Made by a program: the position numbers and the translations under genes. Below, in pieces: positions 22,101-29,194 of a stretch of 64,000 bases of DNA. Within the stretch, counting starts at the first letter, position 1. Each line of letters starts with the position of its first letter. The notes beneath the pieces were generated by a model that searched no databases, was not told the origin of the DNA, and was given only the letters and a program-made list of their open reading frames with translations. This DNA comes from Pseudomonas lini (GTDB taxonomy: Bacteria; Pseudomonadota; Gammaproteobacteria; Pseudomonadales; Pseudomonadaceae): contig NZ_OZ061318.1 in NCBI RefSeq assembly GCF_964063345.1, positions 5,766,001 through 5,830,000 of the forward strand, given 5' to 3'.

Positions 22101-22998
22101 CTTGCGCGTTTCCGGATTTTTCCGCGATGCCTTTGCCAACCTGATCCGGCTGTTCGACGCCGCCGTGCAAGCGGTTGCCGCGCTGGATGAACCGGACGAT
22201 CTCAACCCGTTGGCGGCCAAGGTTCGTGCCGAGCGCAAAGCGCTGCTGGAATCCGGTCTCGATGAAGAAGCGGCTCGGCGGCAGGCCGGCTGGCGCATCT
22301 TCGGGGCCAAACCGGGTGCTTACGGCGCGGGCGTGCAGGGCGCCATCGACGGTCGCTTGTGGCAAAGCCGCGAAGACCTGGCCGAGATTTACCTGAATTG
22401 GGGTGGCTATGCTTATGGTGGCTCCGACGAAGGCACCGCCGCCCGCGAACAATTCGCCCAGCGTCTGAGCCAGGTGCAGGCAGTGCTGCAAAACCAGGAC
22501 AACCGCGAGCACGACTTGCTCGATTCCAACGATTATTACCAGTTCCAGGGTGGCATGCTGGCGGCTGTCGAAAGCCTCAGTGGTGAAGCGGCGGCCAGTT
22601 ATCACGGCGACCACAGTCAACCAGACTTGCCCAAGATTCGCACCTTGAAGGAAGAGCTGAACCGGGTGATTCGTTCCCGGGCGGCCAATCCGAAATGGAT
22701 CGACGGGGTCAAGCGTCATGGCTACAAAGGCGCGTTCGAACTGGCGGCAACGGTCGATAACCTGTTTGCGTTCGACGCCACCACGCAGTTGATCGACGAC
22801 CACCAGTATGCGTTGCTGGCGGACGCCTATTTGCTTGATCCGGCGACCCGGGAGTTTGTCCGCGAACACAATCCCCATGCCCTGCGCGACATGACCGAGC
22901 GCATGCTCGAGGCGCAGCAGCGGGGGATGTGGAAAGAACCGGGCGAGTACCGCGAGGCGCTGGAGAATTTGTTGCTGGATATAGAAGAAGACGGCTAA
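19132..22998 (+). CDS. cobN: Cobaltochelatase large subunit CobN
   Basis: 1288 residues, CobN/BchH family. It binds hydrogenobyrinic acid a,c-diamide and inserts cobalt together with an AAA+/VWA motor. Conserved blocks include HGVIHVGKHGNLEWLPGKG, PNIYPFIVNDPGEGAQAKRR and KPGAYGAGVQGAID. The start is 3 bp after the cobW stop. At residues 801-832 a REP pair is translated in frame (segment containing CGSGLAREGG and RASALPQG). This probably accounts for the protein being a few tens of residues longer than most CobN proteins; see the repeat entry at 21532. The frame stays open through the insertion, so the protein may still be active. Confidence 0.96.
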   Translation: MHLLRTQPGGFVSDDNIADLGQTPAELVILCSGDSSLALLAEAAQQLPDDYPSVRLANPMQVQNHASVDLYVDEVLRHAKVILISLHGGIAYWRYGIERLVELSERGVQLILVPGDDRPDPELSDLSTVTAQERDRLWHFLRQGGMANALDLFRCLASRWLGRDYPWSEPQTLPRTAIYHPQKSPAELKDWQADWQADRPVAAVLFYRSHLQAANTGFIDIFCQRLQAAGLNPLPIALASLKEPGCLTVVEDLLDEVEAGVILNTTGFAQSSPEAPHLRPFRRNIPVIQAICAQDNEPGWRASEQGLGPRDLAMHIALPELDGRIISRPISFKDLAWRSERSQSDVVCYRPAPERMDFVAELARRWIDLARVPNGEKRIALILANYPTRDGRIGNGVGLDTPAAALNILRALHAEGYPLPAELPDSGTALIQQLLGGVSNDLDTLDQRPCHQSLALDDYNLMFNALPEANRQAVLERWGAPENDPMFRGGRMMIAGLRFGLTFVGIQPARGYQVDPSAVYHDPDLVPPHGYLAFYFWLRNTYGAHGVIHVGKHGNLEWLPGKGVGLSENCWPDALLGPLPNIYPFIVNDPGEGAQAKRRTQAVIIDHLMPPLTRAETYGPLRNLELLADEYYEAQLLDPRRARELQRDILQLVRDTHIDRELQLDEKLDSDADAAIWLPRLDTYLCDLKESQIRDGLHVFGESPVGRLRIDTLLALLRIPRGDGRGAQSSLLRALAKAFELGFDPLDCALVEPWVGLRPDALLSVSDDLWRTAGDTRERLELFAAELILLTLNPSQAHHDPCGSGLAREGGVSVDIDLSDPPLSRASALPQGLAWADVSAILESLREVVAPRLDACGPAEMRGLLDALSGRFVPAGPSGAPSRGRLDVLPTGRNFYSVDVRNLPTTTAWRIGFQSANLILERHLQDHGDHLRQLGLSVWGTATMRTGGDDIAQAMALMGVRPVWATGSQRVDDFEILPLSLLDRPRVDVTLRVSGFFRDAFANLIRLFDAAVQAVAALDEPDDLNPLAAKVRAERKALLESGLDEEAARRQAGWRIFGAKPGAYGAGVQGAIDGRLWQSREDLAEIYLNWGGYAYGGSDEGTAAREQFAQRLSQVQAVLQNQDNREHDLLDSNDYYQFQGGMLAAVESLSGEAAASYHGDHSQPDLPKIRTLKEELNRVIRSRAANPKWIDGVKRHGYKGAFELAATVDNLFAFDATTQLIDDHQYALLADAYLLDPATREFVREHNPHALRDMTERMLEAQQRGMWKEPGEYREALENLLLDIEEDG
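21532..21626. repeat. REPIN inside the cobN coding sequence
   Basis: Perfect REP arms CCCTGTGGGAGCGGGCTTGC (21532 on) and a near-perfect complement ending at 21626 flank about 43 bp. Unlike all the other copies here it lies inside a gene, and the cobN frame reads through both arms without a stop. Confidence 0.93.
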
Positions 22999-23015
22999 AT
23001 CTGTGGCACCGCTAA

Positions 23016-23112
23016 CCTGTGGGAGCGTGGCTTGCCCGCGAAGAGGCCCTAACAATCAACATTGATTTCGACTGAGCGGGCGCCTTCGCAGGCAAGCCAC
23101 GCTCCCACAGGT
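23016..23112. repeat. Paired REP element between cobN and the chelatase AAA+ gene
   Basis: Arms CTGTGGGAGCGTGGCTTGCC and GGCAAGCCACGCTCCCACAG flank about 55 bp, occupying most of the cobN to 23153 gap. Confidence 0.9.
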
Positions 23113-23152
23113 ACAAGGTGTGCCTGCCACCGACCATGACTGAGATATGTAA

Positions 23153-24160
23153 ATGACCGACACCCCCCATTTCCCGCTCTCCGCCGTGGTCGGCGCCGAT
23201 GACTTGAAGCTCGCGCTGTACCTGACCGCCATCGACCCGAAAATCGGTGGCGTGCTGATCGAGGGCCCGCGCGGCATGGCCAAATCCACCCTGGCCCGAG
23301 GCTTGGCGGACTTGTTGGCCAGCGGTCAATTCGTCACCTTACCGCTAGGCGCCACCGAAGAACGGCTGGTCGGCACCCTCGACCTAGACGCGGCCCTGAG
23401 CGAGGGGCGCGCACAGTTTTCCCCCGGCGTACTGGCCAAGGCCGACGGCGGCGTGTTGTATGTCGATGAAGTCAATCTGCTGCCCGATCACCTCGTGGAC
23501 TTGCTGCTCGACGTGGCCGCCAGTGGCACCAACCTGATCGAGCGCGACGGGATTTCCCATCGGCATTCGGCGAAGTTTGTGCTGATCGGCACCATGAACC
23601 CGGAAGAGGGCGAATTGCGTCCGCAATTGCTCGACCGCTTTGGCCTGAACGTCGCCCTCAGTGGCCACACCGCACCTGCCGAGCGTGGTCAGATCATCCG
23701 TCGTCGACTGGATTTCGACAGCGACCCGCAAGGGTTCTGCGCCGAGTGGGAAAGCCAGCAACACGCACTGCGCGAGCGTTGTCAAAAGGGGCGCTCGGCA
23801 CTGGCGAACATTCCCCTCGACGATGCCGCGCTGGCGCAAATCACCGAGCGTTGCTTTGCTGCTGGCGTCGATGGTCTGCGGGCCGATCTGGTCTGGTTGC
23901 GTGCTGCTCGGGCTCATGCGGCCTGGCGCGGAGCGAATGCCATTGGCGAAGAAGATATCGACGCGGTCGCCGAGTTTGCCTTGCGTCATCGTCGTCGCGA
24001 ACACTCGCCTCCAATGCCGCAACAATCCCAGGCCCCACAGCCGCCCTCTAACCAGAATCCCAACCCCAGCGAAGGTCAGGGCCAGTGGGGCGAAATGCCC
24101 GCCCAGGCGCTGCCGGTCGGCGCTCGACGTGAAGTGCCGAGCTGGCCAAAAAAGCCCTAG
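23153..24160 (+). CDS. AAA+ chelatase ATPase (ChlI/BchI-like), zero-frame product
   Basis: 335 residues. AAA+ motor of the magnesium/cobalt chelatase class: Walker A GPRGMAKST (residues 38-46), Walker B VLYVDE (about 101-106), GTMNPEEGELRPQLLDRFGL with the sensor/arginine-finger region, then a Pro/Gln/Asn-rich linker (about 290-320). In pseudomonads lacking CobS/CobT this protein is the likely ATPase for CobN. The zero frame ends at a TAG right after an A_AAA_AAG slippery heptamer, and the -1 frame continues into a VWA domain. So the gene probably yields this short AAA+ form and a 557-residue AAA+/VWA fusion. Confidence 0.93.
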   Translation: MTDTPHFPLSAVVGADDLKLALYLTAIDPKIGGVLIEGPRGMAKSTLARGLADLLASGQFVTLPLGATEERLVGTLDLDAALSEGRAQFSPGVLAKADGGVLYVDEVNLLPDHLVDLLLDVAASGTNLIERDGISHRHSAKFVLIGTMNPEEGELRPQLLDRFGLNVALSGHTAPAERGQIIRRRLDFDSDPQGFCAEWESQQHALRERCQKGRSALANIPLDDAALAQITERCFAAGVDGLRADLVWLRAARAHAAWRGANAIGEEDIDAVAEFALRHRRREHSPPMPQQSQAPQPPSNQNPNPSEGQGQWGEMPAQALPVGARREVPSWPKKP

Positions 24161-24195
24161 GCATTCGCCCTCGATCAGACGCGGGGGCGAATGCC
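24148..24195 (+). promoter_or_regulatory. Programmed -1 ribosomal frameshift signal
   Basis: Slippery heptamer A_AAA_AAG at 24148-24154 is in the correct phase with the AAA+ frame (codons CCA AAA AAG). After a 5-nt spacer there is a perfect 11-bp stem, GGCATTCGCCC (24160-24170) with GGGCGAATGCC (24185-24195). It can be lengthened by three inner pairs to leave an 8-nt loop. The zero-frame stop TAG (24158-24160) is two codons after the heptamer. A -1 slip enters exactly the frame of the VWA region. All elements are seen directly; the frameshift itself is inferred. Confidence 0.85.
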
Positions 24196-24825
24196 AGACC
24201 CCGCGCAGGACGACTGGATCACGGTAAACAGGGCAAGCGTCACGCAGCCCTGAGCGGATCGATCAATTGGCCCGGCACCTTGCTTAATGGCCGACCGCGT
24301 CAACGCGACGATGTGCTGTTTCACCTGCGCACCCGCAGTCCTCATGAATTATGGCTGGTGATTGTCGACGCCTCGGCCTCGACCCGGCGCCATCACGCGT
24401 TGAGCGATGCCAAGGGTTTGCTGGCGCAACTGTTCGACGATGCCTATCGACAGCGTGCGCGCTTGGCTTTGCTGACCGCCAGCGGCCATGTGCCGAAGTG
24501 GCAGGTGCAAGGGTTGAAAGCCTCGGCTGGCTTGCGTGACTGGCTCGACGGACTCGGTGCCGGCGGCGGAACGCCGATGCTGGCGGCGCTGGGTGAAGCA
24601 GGGCACTGGCTGGCGGCACGGCAAAAGCGCTTTCCGGCAGAGCAGCAACGGCTGTTGCTGGTGACGGATGGACGGGTGAAGGAGTGGTCAACGTTGCCGG
24701 CGCTGGAGTGTCCGGGGTTGCTGATCGACATTGAGCGCGGCCCGATTCATCTTGGCCGGGCAAAGGTGTTGGCAGCGCAGTTGCAGGTTGATTATCGACA
24801 TATCGATGAGCTGATTTCAGGTTGA
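24154..24825 (+). CDS. VWA (ChlD/CobT-like) half of chelatase, read by -1 frameshift
   Basis: This frame is open from 24133 and has no convincing ribosome site of its own; the first start-type codon near the domain is a TTG at 24280, already inside conserved sequence (DWPGTLLNGRPRQRDD). Read by frameshift from 23153 it adds 223 residues after K334, giving a 557-residue fusion. A basic linker (KKALGIRPRSDAGANARP) is followed by the VWA domain with the MIDAS motif DASAS (D406, S408, S410 of the fusion), GAGGGTPML and LLLVTDGRV. The VWA part should contact CobN and the AAA+ ring. An independent start at 24280 would give a protein of 181 residues, which cannot be excluded. Confidence 0.85.
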   Translation, partial: ALGIRPRSDAGANARPRAGRLDHGKQGKRHAALSGSINWPGTLLNGRPRQRDDVLFHLRTRSPHELWLVIVDASASTRRHHALSDAKGLLAQLFDDAYRQRARLALLTASGHVPKWQVQGLKASAGLRDWLDGLGAGGGTPMLAALGEAGHWLAARQKRFPAEQQRLLLVTDGRVKEWSTLPALECPGLLIDIERGPIHLGRAKVLAAQLQVDYRHIDELISG

Positions 24826-24850
24826 GTTCTGTACTGACAGTATTGACCCC

Positions 24851-24916
24851 ATCGCGAGCAGGCTCGCTCCTCACATTGGAATGCGTTCTCCTGTGGGAGC
24901 GAGCCTGCTCGCGATG
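24851..24916. repeat. Paired REP element
   Basis: Short REPIN with arms ATCGCGAGCAGGCTCGCTCC and GGGAGCGAGCCTGCTCGCGA and an inner spacer of about 25 bp. Confidence 0.88.
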
Positions 24917-24999
24917 GCATCACTTGGGTATCGGATAATCACGGCGACCCCACATCGCTGCCCTATGCTGCTGTAAGCAAGCCATCACAGGAGTGACCC

Positions 25000-26646
25000 A
25001 TGCGCGTTCTAGCCCGCAACGATCAAGACGATTTTCGCGTCAAAGCCTACGCTGGCACCAACGGCGTGTTGCTGGCGATCGACGTGGCCGAACCCCGCCG
25101 CAAAGGCCTGCTGGGTTTCGCCATCGAAAAGCAGCAAGGCAGCAAACCCTGGCTGTTTCTGTTCAACAGCCTGACCTTCCCCGGCAAGGCTCATACATTC
25201 CCCCAGTTTCACGCCACCCCCAGCGATACCGCGCCGTTGCAGAAGTTTCGTTGGGCCGATTACGCAGTCAATCCGGGCGTGACGATCCATTATCGGATTC
25301 ACCTGGCCTACGGCACCGCCGATGCGCCGCAGTTGGGTGAGTTTCTGGAAGTGACGATCAGCACCGACAATGGCCTGCCCAAAGGCCAAAACGTCATTTT
25401 CAATCGGGCGGTGGCCGCCAGTCAGGCTTTCCAGCGTAAGTTCGCCGACGTTGATGCGCTGCTCAGCGTCAACAAGAAACTGCCCATCGAAGAATGGCCC
25501 TACGCCCCACGGCAATGGCTGGAAAACGGTCTGCTCGCACGCTTGCTGGGGTTCATCGAACGGGCCGAGGATGGCCAATGGGCGCTGGACATCGCGATCT
25601 ATGAATATCAGTTGAAAGTGATCGTCGATGCGGTGAATGCCGCTTTCCAGCGCGGCGTAAAGGTTCGGGTTCTGTACCATGCCCAACCGGACGAAGACAC
25701 CACTGCGCTGAACGAAGCCAGCCTGGAAAAAATCCCGGCGGCGAACAAACGCGGGCGAGTCACCCACAACATTTTCCACAACAAATTCATGGTCCTGAGT
25801 CGGCTCGATGCAGCGGGGCACCCTCAGCCCGAAGCGGTGCTCTGCGGCAGTACCAACTTCACAGCTAACGGTGTTTATCGTCAGGCTAACGTTGTGCATG
25901 TGCTGGACGACGCCCGAATCGGCGCCAGTTACCTGCAAACCTTCGAGCAAGTCTGGTCCACACCGGCGGACGTCGGCGCCACCCGGGAATGGCTCACGGA
26001 AAACAATCCGATGCAGTCGGACCAGGCGCTGTTCGCAGGGTTCTCACCGCGCACGGGTCAGGGCGACTTGCGTGAATTTGTCGAGGTCATCAATGCCGCC
26101 AAAAAAGACCTGCTGTTTGTCACGGCGTTCACCTTGCCGGACGAAATACTCAACGCCTTGCTCGGCCAGCCCCACGACGACATCTTGCGTTACGGCTTGC
26201 AAAACACCGTTAGCAGCATCACCGGTTTCCACGCCGACCGCACCGCCCAATTTGCCGCCACCGCGCTGCTCAATACGGGCCTGGAAGGCTGGCTCAAGGA
26301 AAACATGAAAGGCCAGAAGGGCAACCTGCTGGTGCACACCAAAGCCATCGTCGTCGACTTCACCACCGACACACCGACCATCATCAGTGGCAGCCACAAC
26401 CTAAGCGCCGCAGCCAGCAACGGCAATGACGAGAACTACCTGATCATCCGTGGCGACACCGACCTGGCCGATCGTTACGGGCTGGAACTGCTGCGCTTTT
26501 ACGAGCATTACCGGTTCCGCTACTTCGCAAAAAAACTGCAACTCAAGCAGGTCCGGCCGTTGGCTCCGGATGACAGCTGGACCGATGACTATTACCTCCA
26601 GGGGGATTTGCGCATGCTGTCACGGCTGCGCTTTGCCGGACGATAA
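25000..26646 (+). CDS. Phospholipase D-like (HKD) protein
   Basis: 548 residues with two PLD-superfamily HKD sites: FHNKFMVLS (H260, K262) with GSTNFT after it, and VHTKAIVVDF (H446, K448) with SGSHNLSAAASNGNDENYL. No signal peptide or membrane span is visible, so it is probably cytoplasmic. The N-terminal 150 residues (FRVKAYAGTNGVLLAIDVAE) form an additional domain without a clear match. PLD-fold enzymes cut phosphodiesters (phospholipids or nucleic acids); the substrate here is not evident. Start ATG 25000 has AGGAGTG upstream. Isolated gene between REP pairs and a decayed region. Confidence 0.85.
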   Translation: MRVLARNDQDDFRVKAYAGTNGVLLAIDVAEPRRKGLLGFAIEKQQGSKPWLFLFNSLTFPGKAHTFPQFHATPSDTAPLQKFRWADYAVNPGVTIHYRIHLAYGTADAPQLGEFLEVTISTDNGLPKGQNVIFNRAVAASQAFQRKFADVDALLSVNKKLPIEEWPYAPRQWLENGLLARLLGFIERAEDGQWALDIAIYEYQLKVIVDAVNAAFQRGVKVRVLYHAQPDEDTTALNEASLEKIPAANKRGRVTHNIFHNKFMVLSRLDAAGHPQPEAVLCGSTNFTANGVYRQANVVHVLDDARIGASYLQTFEQVWSTPADVGATREWLTENNPMQSDQALFAGFSPRTGQGDLREFVEVINAAKKDLLFVTAFTLPDEILNALLGQPHDDILRYGLQNTVSSITGFHADRTAQFAATALLNTGLEGWLKENMKGQKGNLLVHTKAIVVDFTTDTPTIISGSHNLSAAASNGNDENYLIIRGDTDLADRYGLELLRFYEHYRFRYFAKKLQLKQVRPLAPDDSWTDDYYLQGDLRMLSRLRFAGR

Positions 26647-26735
26647 ACAGCCCGGTGATTCCTGGTTGATCAGGTAACCGTGCGCAGCGTGAATCTGCAC
26701 CCCGGTGAAACCGGCCTTTTCCAAGCAATAGTTCT
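26647..26735 (-). pseudogene. Remnant of an Old Yellow Enzyme-type flavin oxidoreductase
   Basis: In the gap after the PLD-like gene, the minus strand encodes EKAGFTGVQIHAAHGYLINQ. This is the highly conserved flavin-binding strand of the NADH:flavin oxidoreductase (OYE) family (consensus AGFDGVQIHAAHGYLLNQ). The similarity stops within about 30 codons on either side and there is no ORF, so it is a short relic of a lost gene. Confidence 0.6.
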
Positions 26736-26821
26736 GGAAGTGATTTCCAGTCAATAAGGACTCATGCCTGGAAGGAGATGGTTGTTCATTTTGTGTTGAG
26801 CTTTAATTGCCTTTTACCGAA

Positions 26822-26848
26822 CCGGGAGGCCCAGAGCTGGCCTCCCGG
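26822..26848 (-). terminator. Hairpin downstream of yccF
   Basis: Perfect 10-bp GC-rich stem CCGGGAGGCC/GGCCTCCCGG with a 7-nt loop, 9 bp beyond the yccF stop. The following minus-strand sequence (TTCGGTAAAAG) lacks a strong U run, so termination efficiency is uncertain. Confidence 0.6.
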
Positions 26849-26856
26849 ACAAGCGA

Positions 26857-27318
26857 TCAGCTTGGCTGACGCAGTTTCATAGCGAGTTCTTCTGCGTTGA
26901 GTTTGCGCGACGCGGCGGCCACCTCTTTGCTGACGATGGTCTTGCCAATCGGCGCCAGGGCGATGCTGGCCAGTTTCAAATGCTGGATACCGAACGGGAT
27001 GCCGATGATAGTGATGAAACACATCAAGGCCGAGATCACGTGACCGATGGCCAACCAGATACCGGCGAACAAAAACCAGATCACGTTGCCGACTACGCCC
27101 AGGCCGCTGGTGCCCAGGTCCTCCTTGTTCGACAGGTCTTTGCGGTTGACCGCTTCCTTACCAAACGGGAAAAACGAGAACGTGCCGATTACAAAGCACG
27201 CGCGACCCCATGGGATACCGACGATAGTCAGGAACGCGACTGCACCCAACAGCCACCAACTCAGGCCCATGATGACGCCGCCGAGGATGAACCAGAGAAA
27301 ATTGCCGATCGCACTCAT
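26857..27318 (-). CDS. YccF family inner-membrane protein
   Basis: 153 residues with two repeated YccF domains, each with paired hydrophobic helices: FLWFILGGVIMGLSWWLLGAV then FLTIVGIPWGRACF, and VIWFLFAGIWLAIGHVISAL then FITIIGIPFGIQHLKL. The repeated IVGIPWG/IIGIPFG motif is the family hallmark. Inner membrane, function unknown. Single gene with its own downstream hairpin. Confidence 0.9.
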   Translation of the reverse strand: MSAIGNFLWFILGGVIMGLSWWLLGAVAFLTIVGIPWGRACFVIGTFSFFPFGKEAVNRKDLSNKEDLGTSGLGVVGNVIWFLFAGIWLAIGHVISALMCFITIIGIPFGIQHLKLASIALAPIGKTIVSKEVAAASRKLNAEELAMKLRQPS

Positions 27319-27368
27319 GTAAAACTTCCCTATTTTGTCCGCCAGAATGGTGGGCTAGTGGCTACATG

Positions 27369-27827
27369 CTATCTGCTGATAGCGCCCAGGAAAAGCCTGC
27401 GATTCAAAAGTTTACGCGCACGTGACGGAGTGCAAAGGGTATGGAGTGTGCGATGCAGCCAAGGTAAATCGTGGCATGCGGCCCGTGCGACAGGTTTTGG
27501 ACGTCGTTTAGTGACGTGCTTGGCAAACACCTCGCTCAGCGTCTGCTTGCTACCAAAGCCTTTGAGTTTCTCCAGCAATTTTCCATCTTTATAAAACAGC
27601 ACCGTGGGGGTGCCGGTCACTTCCGGATGCCGGGGGGATACGTGGGTGCTGAGCATGTAAATGTGTGCGTGTTCCACATACGTCTGCGCAATGGACAGGA
27701 AAATCGGTCCGGCCATTTCGCAGGCATAACAGCTCGGGTGGCCGAAATACAGGATCACCGGGCGCCAGGTTTTAAGGGCTTTGCGGTAGTCCGAGGGGGA
27801 CTGTACGTGGGTGATGATCGAGTTCAT
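27369..27827 (-). CDS. Thioredoxin-like protein (CYAC active site)
   Basis: 152 residues with a thioredoxin fold: ILYFGHPSCYACEMAGP carries the redox CxxC (CYAC), and GTPTVLFYKDGKLLEKLKG contains the conserved cis-proline. A basic C-terminal tail (KRRPKPVARAACHDLPW and on) extends beyond the usual thioredoxin length. No signal peptide, so probably cytoplasmic. ATG 27827 is chosen because AAGGGAG lies just upstream; the in-frame start at 27845 would overlap it. Substrate unknown. Confidence 0.8.
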   Translation of the reverse strand: MNSIITHVQSPSDYRKALKTWRPVILYFGHPSCYACEMAGPIFLSIAQTYVEHAHIYMLSTHVSPRHPEVTGTPTVLFYKDGKLLEKLKGFGSKQTLSEVFAKHVTKRRPKPVARAACHDLPWLHRTLHTLCTPSRARKLLNRRLFLGAISR

Positions 27828-28088
27828 TGAAATCTCCCTTTTCACACGGGCATCGAGGCTTATTGACGGTAAAGGAGAGGAGGCGGTGAGTCTACTGTCA
27901 GAAATTACAGGTAGGGCTCTGCTTCATTTTGAATCGCTATGGCTTCAGATGTGGTGCAAATACTCGAGCGTTGTGGCCAACGGTAGCGTTCATTCCATTG
28001 TCCATTTCGTAACACCTTCCTCGCGCTAACGCGCATCCGGCTGATTCAAAACACTTTTCAATTCCCCCGAGATTCCGCTCACTACCTG

Positions 28089-28145
28089 TGGCACACTTTC
28101 TGCTGTCTATTCCGTTGTTACATACCTGTTTCCGGTATAGCGGAA
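28089..28145 (+). promoter_or_regulatory. Possible sigma-54 promoter and TTCCG-type operator before the ABC importer
   Basis: TGGCAC-N5-CTGCT at 28089-28104 resembles a sigma-54 -24/-12 element (consensus TGGCAC-N5-TTGCW, one mismatch). Downstream, TTCCG-N6-CGGAA at 28130-28145 is a perfect interrupted palindrome, with an extra TTCCG half-site at 28110. It lies 25 bp before the binding-protein start and could be an operator for the IclR-type regulator at 31904. Both roles are inferred. The rest of the 27828-28170 gap shows no gene. Confidence 0.35.
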
Positions 28146-28170
28146 TAAACATGACTCTGGAGTGCTTGCC

Positions 28171-29019
28171 ATGCATCGCCGACCTTCGTTGTTTAAAGCG
28201 TGTGTTTTCGTTCTCGCGGCTTCGGCCGCTGTCATGGGTGTCGCCCAAGCGGCAGACAGCAAGCTCGACAGCGTGCTGGCCCGTGGGAAGTTGATCGTGG
28301 GTACGGGCAGCACCAATGCGCCGTGGCACTTCCAGGGAGCGGATGGCAAGTTGCAGGGTTTTGATATTGATATCGCGCGGATGGTGGCCAAAGGGTTGTT
28401 CAACGATCCGAGCAAGGTCGAGTTCGTGGTGCAGTCGTCCGATGCGCGGATTCCGAATCTGCTGACCGACAAGGTCGACATGAGTTGCCAGTTCATCACC
28501 GTGACCGCCAGCCGCGCCCAGCAAGTGGCGTTCACCCTGCCGTACTACCGCGAAGGCGTGGGCCTGTTGTTGCCGGCCAACAGCAAGTACAAGGAAATCG
28601 ACGACCTGAAAGCTGCCGGTGACGGTGTGATCGTGGCGGTGCTGCAGAACGTGTACGCCGAAGAGCTGGTGCATCAGGCGTTGCCCAAGGCCAAGGTCGA
28701 TCAGTACGACAGCGTGGATTTGATGTATCAGGCGGTGAACTCCGGCCGTGCCGATGCGGCGGCCACCGATCAGTCGTCGGTGAAATACCTGATGGTGCAG
28801 AACGCTGGTCGTTATCGCAGCCCGGCCTATGCCTGGAGTCCGCAGACTTACGCATGCGCGGTCAAACGCGGCGATCAGGACTGGTTGAACTTCGTCAATA
28901 CCGTGCTGCATGAAGCCATGACTGGCGTTGAGTTCCCGACTTACGCGGCGTCGTTCAAGCAGTGGTTCGGTGTAGACCTGCCGACACCTACGATCGGTTT
29001 CCCCGTCGAATTCAAATGA
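28171..29019 (+). CDS. Amino-acid-type ABC transporter substrate-binding protein
   Basis: 282 residues with a signal peptide (LFKACVFVLAASAAVMGVAQA) and the SBP family-3 fold: LDSVLARGKLIVGTGSTNAPW, GFDIDIARMVAKGLF, DMSCQFITVTASRAQQVAFT. It captures a small polar solute, probably an amino acid or amino acid-like compound, in the periplasm for the permeases at 29195 and 29868. ATG 28171 is chosen over the GTG at 28162, as it directly precedes the signal peptide. A 175-bp gap with palindromes separates it from the permease genes, which may allow more binding protein than permease to be made. Confidence 0.9.
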   Translation: MHRRPSLFKACVFVLAASAAVMGVAQAADSKLDSVLARGKLIVGTGSTNAPWHFQGADGKLQGFDIDIARMVAKGLFNDPSKVEFVVQSSDARIPNLLTDKVDMSCQFITVTASRAQQVAFTLPYYREGVGLLLPANSKYKEIDDLKAAGDGVIVAVLQNVYAEELVHQALPKAKVDQYDSVDLMYQAVNSGRADAAATDQSSVKYLMVQNAGRYRSPAYAWSPQTYACAVKRGDQDWLNFVNTVLHEAMTGVEFPTYAASFKQWFGVDLPTPTIGFPVEFK

Positions 29020-29047
29020 AAACTGCTGCGCTCAGAAATACTGCGTT

Positions 29048-29105
29048 GAAAACAGACTCGAAATGCTCATTGACTAAAGTCAACTCCGCTTTCTCGTCTG
29101 TTTTC
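29048..29105. repeat. Nested palindrome (Pseudomonas intergenic repeat)
   Basis: Outer arms GAAAACAGACTCGAAA (29048-29063) and TTTCTCGTCTGTTTTC (29090-29105) match at 14 of 16 positions when inverted. Within them sits a second palindrome, TTGAC-TAAA-GTCAA (29070-29083). The element resembles a dispersed intergenic repeat of fluorescent pseudomonads that is distinct from the REP families. Confidence 0.7.
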
Positions 29106-29150
29106 GCCTTGTCTTTCCTTCGCTCGCGACGTTTCCAATTTTTGAATGAG

Positions 29151-29179
29151 GAGCGGGGCGGTTTTAAATCGCCCCGCTC
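29151..29179 (+). promoter_or_regulatory. Intraoperonic hairpin
   Basis: Perfect 10-bp stem GAGCGGGGCG/CGCCCCGCTC with a 9-nt loop, 15 bp before the first permease gene and without a following T run. It probably stabilises the binding-protein mRNA or attenuates read-through into the permease genes. Confidence 0.6.
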
Positions 29180-29194
29180 AAGGTACTGCTGACC

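Noticed and set aside
24280..24825. VWA gene with an independent TTG start
   Set aside because: No Shine-Dalgarno before 24280, conserved-looking sequence extends upstream in frame, and a complete -1 frameshift signal explains its translation better. Kept as an alternative in the feature text.
27937..28911. 324-codon minus-strand ORF
   Set aside because: Antisense to the binding-protein gene, which has a clear signal peptide and fold.
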